Shown one piece after another: positions 1 through 10,667 of a DNA stretch of 64,000 nucleotides. Position 1 is the first letter of the stretch; each line of letters begins with the position of its first letter. The translations under genes were made by a program, and so were the position numbers. The notes below the pieces were generated by a model. That model was not told the DNA's origin and searched no databases. It saw only the letters and a list, made by a program, of their open reading frames with translations. Origin of the DNA: Atopsyche davidsoni (Eukaryota; Arthropoda; Insecta; Trichoptera; Hydrobiosidae); contig JAILWY010000005.1 of the NCBI GenBank assembly GCA_022113835.1, positions 7,706,501 through 7,770,500 of the forward strand, written 5' to 3'.

Positions 1-2802
1 ATAATTCATTATCGGGTGGAAGCGTTACGTTTTAAAAAAATATTATGGCGAGGCATATATTAGATTTCCAGAAAGGTCTCGGACCTACTGTAATTGTGTA
101 TGTTGACCGCATTTGTTCGCGGTGAGCGGGGCGGAGTGGTGATAAGATTTCGCTTCTCGGTCCGCGACTCGTGACGATGGCGTCGATTTTGCGGGACGAA
201 ATAATTCGATAACAAAATGTATCGCTCGTTTAATATGTCAATTATTGGGTGTCGAATAAAATTAATGAAATCGAAAATAGCTGTTCATAAAAAAAAAAAA
301 AAACATAGCATGCAAATAGTGTAGACAATTGATTAAATGAAACAAGAATGTAACCTGTAAAAAATATTTATTATTTTCGTAATTATCTTTTTTTTCTTTC
401 TATTTCATATCCCGAGTGTTGGTGGGGACGACCATTACAAATGAAAATTGCACATTACAAAAGAATGAACACCACAGAGGGAAAAACGTGAATTTCTAGG
501 ATAGATGCGAGCGATGAAACACACCGGAGGTTAATTTTATCAGAGAGCATCAGCCATGAAGCTATAGCTGTCTGTTGTGTTTTAAAGAGAGCGAGTGCCG
601 AGCTTAGTTTTTATATTCCCGAGTTTCTGAGCTACCTACTAAATATAGGATTATATAATAACTATCCGCTATAATCAATGTTAGCGATAGTCAGAAACAT
701 AGCTTTGTTTAATTATATAATTCAGTTAAGTTTTTCACCATTTTACCCCTGTGGCTTTCAAATACAGAAGAACGTTTGAGAAAAAATATATTAAATGAAT
801 AGTATTGAAAATAACCCAAGGCCATACAGCAGTCACACTGAATTGAGTTGTTCTCTCCATAAGCCAATCGGACGCATTTACTTCTTCAGAAAACCGATGT
901 TTGAGCAGTGTAGGTTTGAACATAAATAATACAAATCTATGCAAGGTAAGTTCTGAATTCCGATCACAGACGCGCGAGATCTTAATGTGGATAACACTGA
1001 GAAGTCTGCGCGAAGTGTCCGTAGTAACAGAATCAAACTGGGTGCAAAGACATTATTTACAATCGCTCGAACCAAACTATGCAACTACAAGAGAAAGTAA
1101 TCAAATGACTGCCGAAGGTGTGTAGCTCCTGCCGCGAACAAAGCATATTCACATTCATTTACAAACACTGCTTTCTCTAAATCCATGTACAGGCAGAGGA
1201 AAATGCTTCAAAATAATTACACCGTAATAATTATGTACTACTCGCTACTTGAAAAATATTTAAAACAAAAAAACTGTTAAATAGACATGTTATAAATTAT
1301 AATATATTTTTAAGAAATCTATTTATTATTTACATATATCTCTTTTGAAACATCTCAACAATTCGGTGGAACTAAAAATCAGGGGGGGTCGTTAATAAAT
1401 TACGTTAAACTAGATTCAGTCACTATGAAAGATCGCAATTCATAAAATTAAGGTTACCATTTTGGTAATAAATTGGTCCCGAGTATAAGACACCCATAAA
1501 GTAAATATTTGAACTATAAAATAACTGGTTAATCTAAATGTTATATTTTATGTAATTTGAACGGGAAAGACGAGCTACTTATGATGCAACACATTTCAGT
1601 AGAAAAGTGAGCTTGCAGACTACGACAGTCTCAGTTGGCAGGTGAGTGTTCCCGTTAAACCAAGATCCCAGAAAAATATTGACAAAGCATTGTGTTATGT
1701 TTAAAGTAAATAGCTAAGAGAGAAATAAAAGAATTATGTTATTTTATCAAACAACTGAAGAATTCTATTCGTTTGTTAATATTAATTAAAATTAAATCCA
1801 AACGAGCCATCAATTTGGTATCAATGGCAAGCAAGTAAACTATAAAACTTTAAAGATCGGTCCTGTTAATTTAGACAGACATAATAAAAATATTTTGATT
1901 AATACTTATAATTTTGCTTAGTATATCGGCGGAAACCATTCACATAATGTTAATACATTAAATTGTAATCAAGCCCTCTACATTTATGTATTTCGTATAA
2001 TACATTTAAACACTAAGATTCAACCCCAATAAATTAGTTTTTTTAAATATTTATTCTCTGGACTAGAAAAAGCAAAAGTTTAAGGCGTTCAAAGATAATG
2101 CTTTTAGCAAAAATGCCTTTTTTATACATAAGGTCTGTGATATTTTTTCTAGCACAATCCTTAAAAAAAAACTAATTAAGATATTTTAAGATTGGTATTA
2201 TTTTATAAAGATATTAAAATAAAATACAATCAGCCTGTTTATTTACATTTTGGATGTTTGACATGGACTTGTGAAAAATAGGCACAGAATCACTAACTTA
2301 AATGAAAGTTGAAAAGGTTGTCAAACTTAAAATGTAACGTCAATAATGATTTTGGATAGAAATTATTATAAATTTACTGAAAAAATGGCATAAACACTTA
2401 CAATTTGAATCGAAGCACTTGACATAACAAGAAAATTTTACAAAACTTTCCTAATGACTATATTACCCGACATTAAAAAAGAGCACAGTTTTTATAGTAA
2501 CAGATCTTATTTCCAGATTGAGAAATACAACAAATACTTCCATTATAAAAGTAAAAGACTGACATACGAAATTGCGGGAAACTTTGAAGATCTTTTGAAA
2601 CACCATTTGACTCATACTGTCGATAACACCATGAAATAGTAACAAGAAATCATTCTCCGTTTCAACCAGAATCCGCACATCGTTCTAATATTGAGAAAAG
2701 ATGTTAGCTCTGTATAATATTGTAAATTTCAATTGCATATAAATAGTTAAATAAGTCAATATATGCCATATTTTTAACAATGATCGAAACAAATCACAAG
2801 TT
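1..2802. other. Left-flank intergenic DNA, including the probable 3' UTR of the Mdm2-like gene
   Basis: I see no protein-coding exon here. The stretch is AT-rich except for a CpG-richer patch at about 100-200 and another at about 960-1130. A strong plus-strand splice-donor consensus (GCAAG|GTAAGT) lies at 945/946, so a non-coding exon of an unseen transcript is possible, but no partner acceptor is identifiable. Open frames of 60-75 codons at 735-1125 and 2454-2678 show no recognisable motif and look like chance. The part next to 2802 is probably the 3' UTR of the minus-strand gene that stops at 2803. Confidence 0.5.
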
Positions 2803-5800
2803 CTACATCACAAACGCTTTCAATACATTACTAACTTTACAATTGCAAATCGGGCACCGTTTAGTTTTCATCCAAACTTTAACCGAACATTTGTAGCAGC
2901 AGCAGATGTGAGCTATACGGCCATGCACAAACACTCCGGACTTGGGTTCCACCAGACAAGTGATGCACATATCAGACTGAGTGTCCTTGCTGAAGTTGGC
3001 TTCCAATTTCTCTCCGTCAGAGAAGGGGCCGTGATTAATGTCATCCAAAGCCATATCATCCTTACTAAACTTCACAGCCGGCTCGCTGTAGGTTTTCGAG
3101 AGAGAATCGTAATCCAAATGTGAAAAAACAGGCTGACTGAATGAACGAGAATTCTTTATATCTGACAATTCTAAATTAAGCAAAGACTGAGCCTTAAAGC
3201 TTTCCGAAACAATGATATTTTTATTTACACTCTTTTTTATCACAGAAGTATTACAAAATTTGCTTTTTATGTCCATCGCATCATCATCTAATAAATTACA
3301 AAAATCTTGCTTGTTATCATTGAAAACCCCGTCATCAGACAGATCGCTTAACTCGGTTTTCATATCCGTACTCTCCTCTGACACATCACTCATACCCTTT
3401 CTGATCTTCTTAAACATTCGATCATCATATAAATCACAATGGTCTCTTTTGGTTTTTCTACTACCGCTATTGTCTGAGGAAGAATCGTTAACCCTTTTGT
3501 ACGCACCGATTGTAATCGAGAGGTCAATTTTATCATCAACATTGAGAAGACATTCACCTTGACCTTCCTCTCCTCCACTCGTGGATGGCTTAGGACTCTT
3601 GGGTATAAAACCTACATCTGAAGTTGCGAATGCACGGGTGCATTCACTCTTCAGTGCACTGGGAACTTTAATAGATTCGAAATCAAAACGACGAACAGGT
3701 GACGTTTTATTTACCTCCCTACCGATATCGAGTAATTCAGGATCAGTACCTCGGGAGTGCATCCTCAGAACTGAGCTGACTTGATCTAAGGTCCCCACTC
3801 GAGATTGCCCATTCACTGTCTTTCGCTGCTTTTTTGAAGATTTTCGTTTGGGTCGCTTACGTTTGGGTCGTGGAGGGAAGAAGTCTTTCCGTACCTTGAC
3901 CAATAAAAAAGATATTAAAAATGACAAAAGTACAATTGAAAGTATTTTGAAATGAATAAACATTATCGTAGTCTGGAAGCCAGATCCTATGTGCCTTACC
4001 TTGTAACATTTTTCACAATATCGGAACATGGGATTGTTGTTGGCGTTCCGACATTGGGCGCAATTCCAGTAGTCAAAAGGACTGAGCTCTGAGTCACTGG
4101 ATGCTGCAGAGAGCGAGTCTTCAGAGTCCGCAAACATGATGTCACCCTCAGTTAGCATGGCGTGGATCACACGTGTTTTTATTATATCCTGAAATAAAAC
4201 ACATATAGTAGAAAACCCACTTCAATTTTCAAATCAATTTTTTTTACAAGATTTTACTTTAGATATTGAAACAAAAATTAACAAAAAAAATTGCAATACA
4301 CTTTCAAGGACTTATTGAATAAAAATACAATTTCTATAGAAGTATAAATATAAGATTGATAATATAAAACAAAGAAAATTAAGAATCTTTTACAGTATTA
4401 GGTGCCCTCTTTACTAATAATGAAGATAAGATTCTTATTACATATTCATTATTCTATTGACCTTTAGGTTGATTTCTATATGGAAGCACTACAAACCACA
4501 ACTTGGTCTCAAAAATTAAATATGCAACCTTTTTAGTAATAAAATTATGTATAGCTTTAAAAAGTTCACTCACATCATCATCCTCATTGCTACTGGAATT
4601 GTTGCTGTCTACCAAAGGCGAACCTTTGCCTCCCGTTTCTACCTCGTCCCCAGAGGTGGCTACCTCAAACTCTAGTACGGAGGCCGCACTCTCATCCTCG
4701 CTCGCCCACTCCAGGTCACTAGTGTCCCTTGCAACATCTGTAATCCCACAATCAACATAGAAACACACAATGAGCATAAATATGATCGAAGTTGGTAGCA
4801 GACAAACTACAACTGGCAAATGTATCATTGGGATATGGCCCTGATTCTGATATCGAACTGCTCCATTCTGAGCCTGCCTATCAGCATGTTGGACCCCTTA
4901 TGTTGGCATTTAACGTTTGAAATTTACATCAATGTACATTTTGTTGTTAGCTTGGTTTTGACATCAGACTAAAATATTTTTTAGCAGTTTAAATATCATA
5001 GAATAAAAGTACATAAAAAGAACATATTAAGGTGAACAAAAATATAAAAAGTGTTAATGCAAACGAGTCTGAGAAGTTATGATCGCCACATTCTTTTGTA
5101 TTATTTTTTTTCATCGTAAATATTTTTTTCATTTTTCCTTTATCAATTTTTTTTTCTGTTTTATTTTGTATTGCATTTAGTATGTATTTTTTTAATTTCA
5201 TGCAATATAGGTGGATATTTTGGATTGACTTTTTAGATCATTGGCTTTTTTAAAAAGAAATCTTAAAAATTAATGACAATTTCTATATACAAAACATGTT
5301 TTATCCTGTTTCCATCAAAAATACATAAAGAATTTGCATATATTATGGTTAGACATGTATGCGAGTATGACCTCACATTTACATGTACAGACTTGCTTGA
5401 TAAAGTTGTTGACTCATTCCCCTGATTTTCAATAATGCAGGATATCATCTAAAGTTTGGTTTTTTATAAATAATAAATGTTACACTTAATATTATTGCAA
5501 ATTTTTTATAATGAAATGGCCCCAAGTAAAAATATTTGCAACTCTAAAGAAAACTTCCAGGAAAATAATTAAGAATTATTTTTCCATGTTATAATTTTAT
5601 TCAAGAAGAATGATTTGTATATTTTTACTTTTTTAATCTTTAAAGATAAAAAAAAATTGTATATATAAATAAGGATTCATCAATATTGAATATATTTAAG
5701 TGGCAGTTTTAAAGTTGCAAACTTTTACATGCTACATCTAGCATTATCTTGGAATAGTAGCAAGCTAGATGGGAGTGTTACAGTGGTACAGAAAAATAAC

Positions 5801-8357
5801 TATTAATAAAAAAATTCACAAATTTACATGAACAGATCAGATTATATCATTTAACCCTTTTAAACTATCCAATTCTGATTTATGAAGCCGTTTTAAAATA
5901 TCTGAAATTTTACATGTTAAATTTATAATTTTTATTAAAATAATCACATTAATTTAATTTTTTTATTGTTTATTGGATTTTAGCCTGATTTCTAGCAACA
6001 TCTATATAAGTAGTGCCAAAGTGTAGCTATAAATATGTTAGTTTAGTAAAATTGCATTAGGAGGCTAGAACTCACAAAAGAAACTATATTACAAAGCATA
6101 CTCATTTAAGTATGTTTGAAATAAAATATTCTCAGTGTTAATGGCTTTATCAAAAAGAATTAGATATTGCTATTACAAAATTCATTCACACATACAAATT
6201 AAAAGCCCTCCAAAATACATTAAATGAGAATGCATTCAAATTTTTATTTATATATATATAAATTTATTTTTGTAAATTTATTTGTATAATTTGTCAAACC
6301 AAAGTTTGCATTATTTTTTTGCAAGTAATGAAATAAAATTAACAGACTCCATGCTTTGGGATTATTTGGTGTTAATTACATTATGTAGAGTAAACATTCA
6401 GCGATGTAATCAGTTTATAGGACTTATAACGAATATGGATGACTCAAACATGTTTTTCCATTACAATATTCACCAATGCGAAAACAAAAATACATTAGTA
6501 TCGTCCTTTGTATGGGTTTCAGGCTTGTGGTTAAGCACATATGAAAATATGAGTGGTCCCAATGAAATGAGTCCTAATTAATTATGAAAAAGCTGAGTTA
6601 AAAAAATCAAGTAAAATAAACAGAAATCAAAATAATTTTTATGCAGATAGTAAATTTAGTATTTACTGTTATGGGTTCTAATAAAATGATAAAATTTGTG
6701 CTATCATTACAATATAAAACTGTCCAGACACATTTTTGTATGGATATCATCTGATAACTTATATTAGTATGGTATAAATTACATTATTCGAACACATATG
6801 TTAACAATAGTATCATTAACATTGTAAATATTGTTTTTACAAATACTGTAATTTAGCAAGCTTAGAAGCAATACAATCAACCAGAAAAGAATTCAAGTAA
6901 TTCTGACAGTATTTTTTGTACACTTTACTGAATGCTTTTAACCCTTTGCGCTCGAGACCGTTTCCGCGCGGACTAATCAGCAACTCGAAGCGTTTCGTAT
7001 CACTTTCGGTGAATTTTTTACCTCTAACTTAAAATGTTCACACACACAAATTGACACATAATTTTTTTAATTTTAATATTTAATGTATATTTACATCTTT
7101 ACGAAGATAGGTTCGTAAACATAAGTCTTTGTAATTTTGCTTTGTATGATATTTCATGTAACAATTGCCGAGATGCATGCCCGGCTTTTCGGGACAAGTA
7201 TCACAAAAGTATGTCGTTTGATGTCTTTTGCCGGGTTTATTTTTTTGAGAACAGACTTTGTAATCCTTCCTTACTCCTGTTATAATGTTATGCAGCCTTC
7301 CACTTAGGCGGATTTTCGGAATCGCAGGTTGAAGTGAAGCTCTAGCACGTGTCTGACGAAAATCTCCAGTCAATTGCCGAACTAAAGTTTTCATATACCG
7401 CAAGTGATTAAGCGGCTGTTCTCCTCTCAGCTGTTTAGTGAGATACACATTATCATAATATTATTATATATTATAAAGCAAACAGAATAATGGTACGATA
7501 AGTGAATGGAAAGGTTATTGATATTGTGAGGGAGAAAAAAGTCTATTCTTCAGTGCAATATAAGTTTAAGCAAATAAGGACCCTCAAATGAATGATTACG
7601 ATAAGAAGTACAAGCAAAAAATATATGGGTTGATTAGGTAGGTACACATCTAGTCATTTTGCCATGGCTGTCAAGGTCGAGCTGAGACCAAAAATGCAGT
7701 TCGCTTTATGGTGCCGCACTAATCTTGGATAAGAAATTCTAGCGTAGTTTGAAAGGGGGATAACATGATCTTTGTAAAATTATATGGGCAGTGCTTAGTA
7801 ACGAACTTTAAAGAACAAGATCACATAAACATAAACAAGAAATCACCAGATAAAAAACCATAAATAGTTATCACCGCACATCGAATTTCCGCACCAAGCA
7901 AATTGGTGCGGAATCCGCACCTCTCGAGTTGCGGCATTACATCGTGTGGTGCGGAATCCGCACCTCTCGAGTGCAAAGGGTTAACTGGCGATAATCATGT
8001 TGTTATATTTGCTCAGTGATCCGAGTCTCAAGTCCAATCCGATAACAAAGTATATTTTTTCACTGTGGGTATCATACCGGTTTCTTTCCCCTGAATACTG
8101 AGTGTGGTCTCGGATCCATCATCCGAGTTTTGGGAGTCTTCACTCGCAAGGACGTAATGATACCAAACGCCGCGGGAGTGTGAGGGGCTGCTTTTTATGT
8201 CTTTTGGTCCTGCGTGACTATGGCGCCAATCCAAATAGCCTGGAGAAAGTAGTAAAATAATATAATCACTTATAGAAATACACACACAAGAATTTAAAAA
8301 AATAATTTAACACTCACTGTATGATGAACTAGGGATAGCAACGTCGTATCCGTTCAT
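2803..8357 (-). CDS. Mdm2: Mdm2/Mdm4-like E3 ubiquitin ligase lacking the p53-binding domain
   Basis: Five coding exons on the minus strand: 8357-8318, 8239-8078, 4737-4574, 4188-4000 and 3894-2803. All have GT..AG introns and phases match, giving 548 residues (human MDM2 has 491). Visible in order: a Ser/Asp-rich region and an acidic block (residues about 68-122) with the MDM2-like LEFEV core; a RanBP2-type zinc finger (about 162-185, YWNCAQC then CEKC); a basic run that could be a nuclear localisation signal (PRPKRKRPKRK); a long Ser-rich linker; and a C-terminal RING (495-548) with the MDM2 pattern CITC, VHG, H, CYKC, CPIC, ending at the stop. In the family this RING ubiquitinates p53 and binds Mdm4. 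The N-terminal SWIB/p53-binding domain is absent. The chosen ATG has an in-frame TAG two codons upstream, and a probable 5' UTR exon lies at 8531 and above with an intron at 8383-8530. Drosophila has no Mdm2; this gene appears intact. Family assignment is strong, p53 control is inference. Confidence 0.85.
6942..7980 (-). mobile_element. Internally deleted piggyBac-type transposon in the Mdm2-like gene's second coding intron
   Basis: The element is bounded by TTAA on both sides (6938-6941 and 7981-7984), the target-site duplication of piggyBac elements. Its ends are inverted repeats: CCCTTTGCGCTCGAG at the left and CCCTTTGCACTCGAG, read inward, at the right. At 1,039 bp it is far shorter than an autonomous element (about 2.5 kb). 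Next to the right end, the 15-bp palindrome GTGCGGAATCCGCAC followed by CTCTCGAG occurs twice (about 7905-7928 and 7949-7972), forming a subterminal repeat. The transposase remnant reads on the minus strand, the same direction as the host gene. The insertion ends 93 bp from the splice donor of coding exon 2, yet the exon is intact. Confidence 0.88.
7080..7448 (-). pseudogene. piggyBac-like transposase, C-terminal fragment
   Basis: About 122 codons remain open and end in a stop at 7080. They match the end of piggyBac-family transposases: a segment like YMKTLVRQLTGDFRQ, then RLSGRLH, then the Cys-rich zinc-binding tail (CKVCSQ.., PGKRH, YFCDTCPEKPGMH, C..YHTK). The catalytic DDD core upstream is missing. 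Sequence above 7448 is AT-rich and only vaguely similar, so the protein cannot be active. It is the coding relic inside the TTAA-flanked element at 6942-7980. Confidence 0.88.
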
Positions 8358-8936
8358 CTTCTATCTAACGATGGCCGCCTCACTACAATATGAAAAAAGA
8401 TAACGATAATTTACAAGCGCTCACACCCCGACGCATCACACTTTTCATGATGTTATAGTAGAAATGTAAGGAATACTGAATATTTAGGTGCTCTGCAAGA
8501 GCAATATTAACAAAAATATGTTTAAATTACCCGTCTAATCAATTCTTGCTAGATCGAGTCGGAACGTGTTTGTCGTTTTGTGACGTACTTCAATACATGT
8601 AGGCGCTTGCTAAAACCTTGCAGTCATAAAAATTCCTAGTAGTAAGAAAGAGACACACATATAAATTTATTCCCAAAACAGGTTATTCTATCTCTTTTCA
8701 AATCGAAAACTTCAATATGGCGACTAAGAACAGTGCCATAAACAACTTAATAGACAACAAAAAAATACTTTTTAATTATTTATTATAGACATTATTTAAA
8801 AAAACAATATATTTTGCTAAATATTGCTATGCATTCGTGATTTAAAAAAATCAGCATTTAAAATTTTTAAGTAAAGCAAAGTTTCGATGGTTTTTGTGTA
8901 GTTTTAATCATGATTAAAAAAGAAGACTAAAAGTAA

Positions 8937-9185
8937 GTGAAAGGTAAATCACAGAAAGTGGGTCCTCAGAATCTAAAGAAACAAATTCTGCAGGAATTGA
9001 ATAATACTTCGGAGGTGAATACTGATGACGATGATGCATAAGACCCTGGTGACCGGAGTCTTGTATGCGGTGAATTCGGGCGAGACAATGAAATGTGGTT
9101 CCGGTGCACTTCTTGTGGGTTTAGGCCTCATGCAGATTGCACTGAGTAGAACTCAGCCCGTAATTATGTGTGCTACATGTGCTGA
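8937..9185 (+). pseudogene. Degenerate tail of a pogo/Tigger-type transposase with a Cys-rich finger
   Basis: In one frame the strand reads a Lys/Gln-rich segment, an Asp run, and then a PHD-like Cys/His cluster: LVCGEFGRDNEMWFRCTSC, then HADC, then NYVCYMC. This arrangement is typical of the C-terminal zinc knuckle on many insect pogo/Tigger-type (DDE superfamily) transposases. Three in-frame stops interrupt or end it: after the Asp run, after HADCTE and after the last Cys. No catalytic domain is visible upstream. The family call is from motif memory and moderately sure; loss of function is seen directly. Confidence 0.6.
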
Positions 9186-9240
9186 TTACCATTGCCCACA
9201 TACTGATCACTATTGTCTACCGATGTGGGCAATGGTGATC
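9184..9240. repeat. Inverted repeat with 18-bp arms overlapping the transposase relic
   Basis: The left arm at 9184-9201 and right arm at 9223-9240 are reverse complements at 17 of 18 positions (core ATTGCCCACAT / ATGTGGGCAAT). The spacer is 21 bp. It lies at the end of the transposase relic, so it may be the 3' part of the transposon, such as a subterminal hairpin. Confidence 0.75.
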
Positions 9241-9957
9241 AAACTTGGTTTTTATTAAAATGATTATAGCTCTTAAATTAGTGCACCAAAATGATTAAAA
9301 GTGATCTCAATTATTAGTAAGATAATTAAAGTTTATAATAAGGCCAAATCAATTAATCCATAAATTTGCTTTTATTTCAATTTACAAAAAAGTGACCTTC
9401 ATTACTTACACCTCTCTTAACACTACTTAGTTAATTTATACATTATTATATAAATGAAGATTTTATTATAACCTACCTAACGTTTTATGAAAAAAAAAAA
9501 AAAACATAAATGTTTAAAAACGGAAATCATATACATATTTAAAAATGTCAATGTACCGAGTATGAATTATATTATCCACTATAACCTGATTTGTTTATAC
9601 GTGCATGAAAAATATTATTTAATTAGAGTAATCATTCGGTATTTATCTATCTGAAATCAGACCATACCATTGTTTTAATGTTATCATTTTTATAACATAC
9701 GTGCCTATATATATAGGCATATAAATCGATATCAGCAAACTCAAGAGAGTGGGACCAAAGAGCAAATTTCATTTGTGTTTTGTGTTGGTGTAAGATTCAT
9801 TGTAAGTTTAAATATAATGTTTTAAAATAATTTTTCACGATATTAACGCTTTCTGTAAACGAAAACATGATAAAAAACATCTAAGAAAATAATAATAATA
9901 AAAAAAACTGTCAAAGTGTCATTGTAAATCATTTCTTCAGCGATAATTTTAAGGCTT

Positions 9958-10100
9958 GGCGCGACACAACTTTCTACTGACTTGCAATTAGTCAATAGCG
10001 TCATCTTCCGTTGTTTCCTTTGCCAAAACCATAAGAAAAACACGCAGAATGAAGGAACGCTATTGGCTGATTGCAAATCGATTGCAAGTCGTGTCGCGCC
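9958..10100. mobile_element. MITE-like element with about 43-bp imperfect terminal inverted repeats
   Basis: The left arm (9958-10000) begins GGCGCGACAC and ends CAATAGCG. The right arm (10058-10100), read on the other strand, begins GGCGCGACAC and ends CCAATAGCG, with TTGCAAT motifs in between in both. The inner 57 bp has no recognisable coding content. The size and structure suit a small non-autonomous DNA transposon or a foldback element. I could not define a target-site duplication, so the superfamily stays open. Confidence 0.6.
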
Positions 10101-10667
10101 GTGTGTAGAGGGCTTTGTTCACCTGAAATGATGTCCGAATGTGTCACAGTTTGATCATAGACATTATAAGAAATAGACAATGGAAAATGAATACATCCGT
10201 GGCAATAAAAAATGGCGATCATTATTGTTCGATACATGTAATCTCTCTTCATCACCAAAGAGTCATTCATCGTCCAGAAATAATATTTTTTAGAATTGAA
10301 TATTATTTTACTAAATATGAATAGTATTTGATTAACCAATTTGCATATAAACATGACATGACAAATGTCAATATTTAGAAATAAAAAAAAAATTAACTTA
10401 TAATTTTTTTGAGTGCCAATTGAAAGACGAAAAAAAAACTTTTTGGATTAATTATATCTTATAAATAAAACAAAAAAATAGTTGTTGAAAAATAATAAAA
10501 TTAAGAAATATAAAAAAAGATTGATGACTACACCTGATAACATAAAGAAGAAGCCATCTATCTGCTGGGTTAATTTTTTTATACTAAGGACTTTTTTATT
10601 GCAGTTAGAGAAAAATATCCACCATATCAATGAATCTACTGGAACATATCCATAAAATTAAATAAAA

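Larger units (their letters stand above)
8358..10667. other. Divergent intergenic region between the Mdm2-like gene and beta-mannosidase
   Basis: This holds the 5' UTR and promoter of the minus-strand Mdm2-like gene (probable upstream exon from 8531 to about 8640), then AT-rich DNA with a pogo/Tigger-type transposase relic (8937-9185), an 18-bp hairpin (9184-9240) and a small inverted-repeat element (9958-10100). A palindromic TATATA run sits at about 9706-9720. No other coding exon is recognisable. The 60-117 codon open frames near 9843-10354 overlap the inverted-repeat element and look non-genic. Confidence 0.6.

Noticed and set aside
3895..3999. Transmembrane segment in the Mdm2-like protein, if 2803-4170 is read as one exon
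   Set aside because: Good donor (AAG|GTAAGG) and acceptor (CAAG) bound the segment in phase, and removing it restores the conserved MDM2 join after the zinc finger. Treated as an intron.
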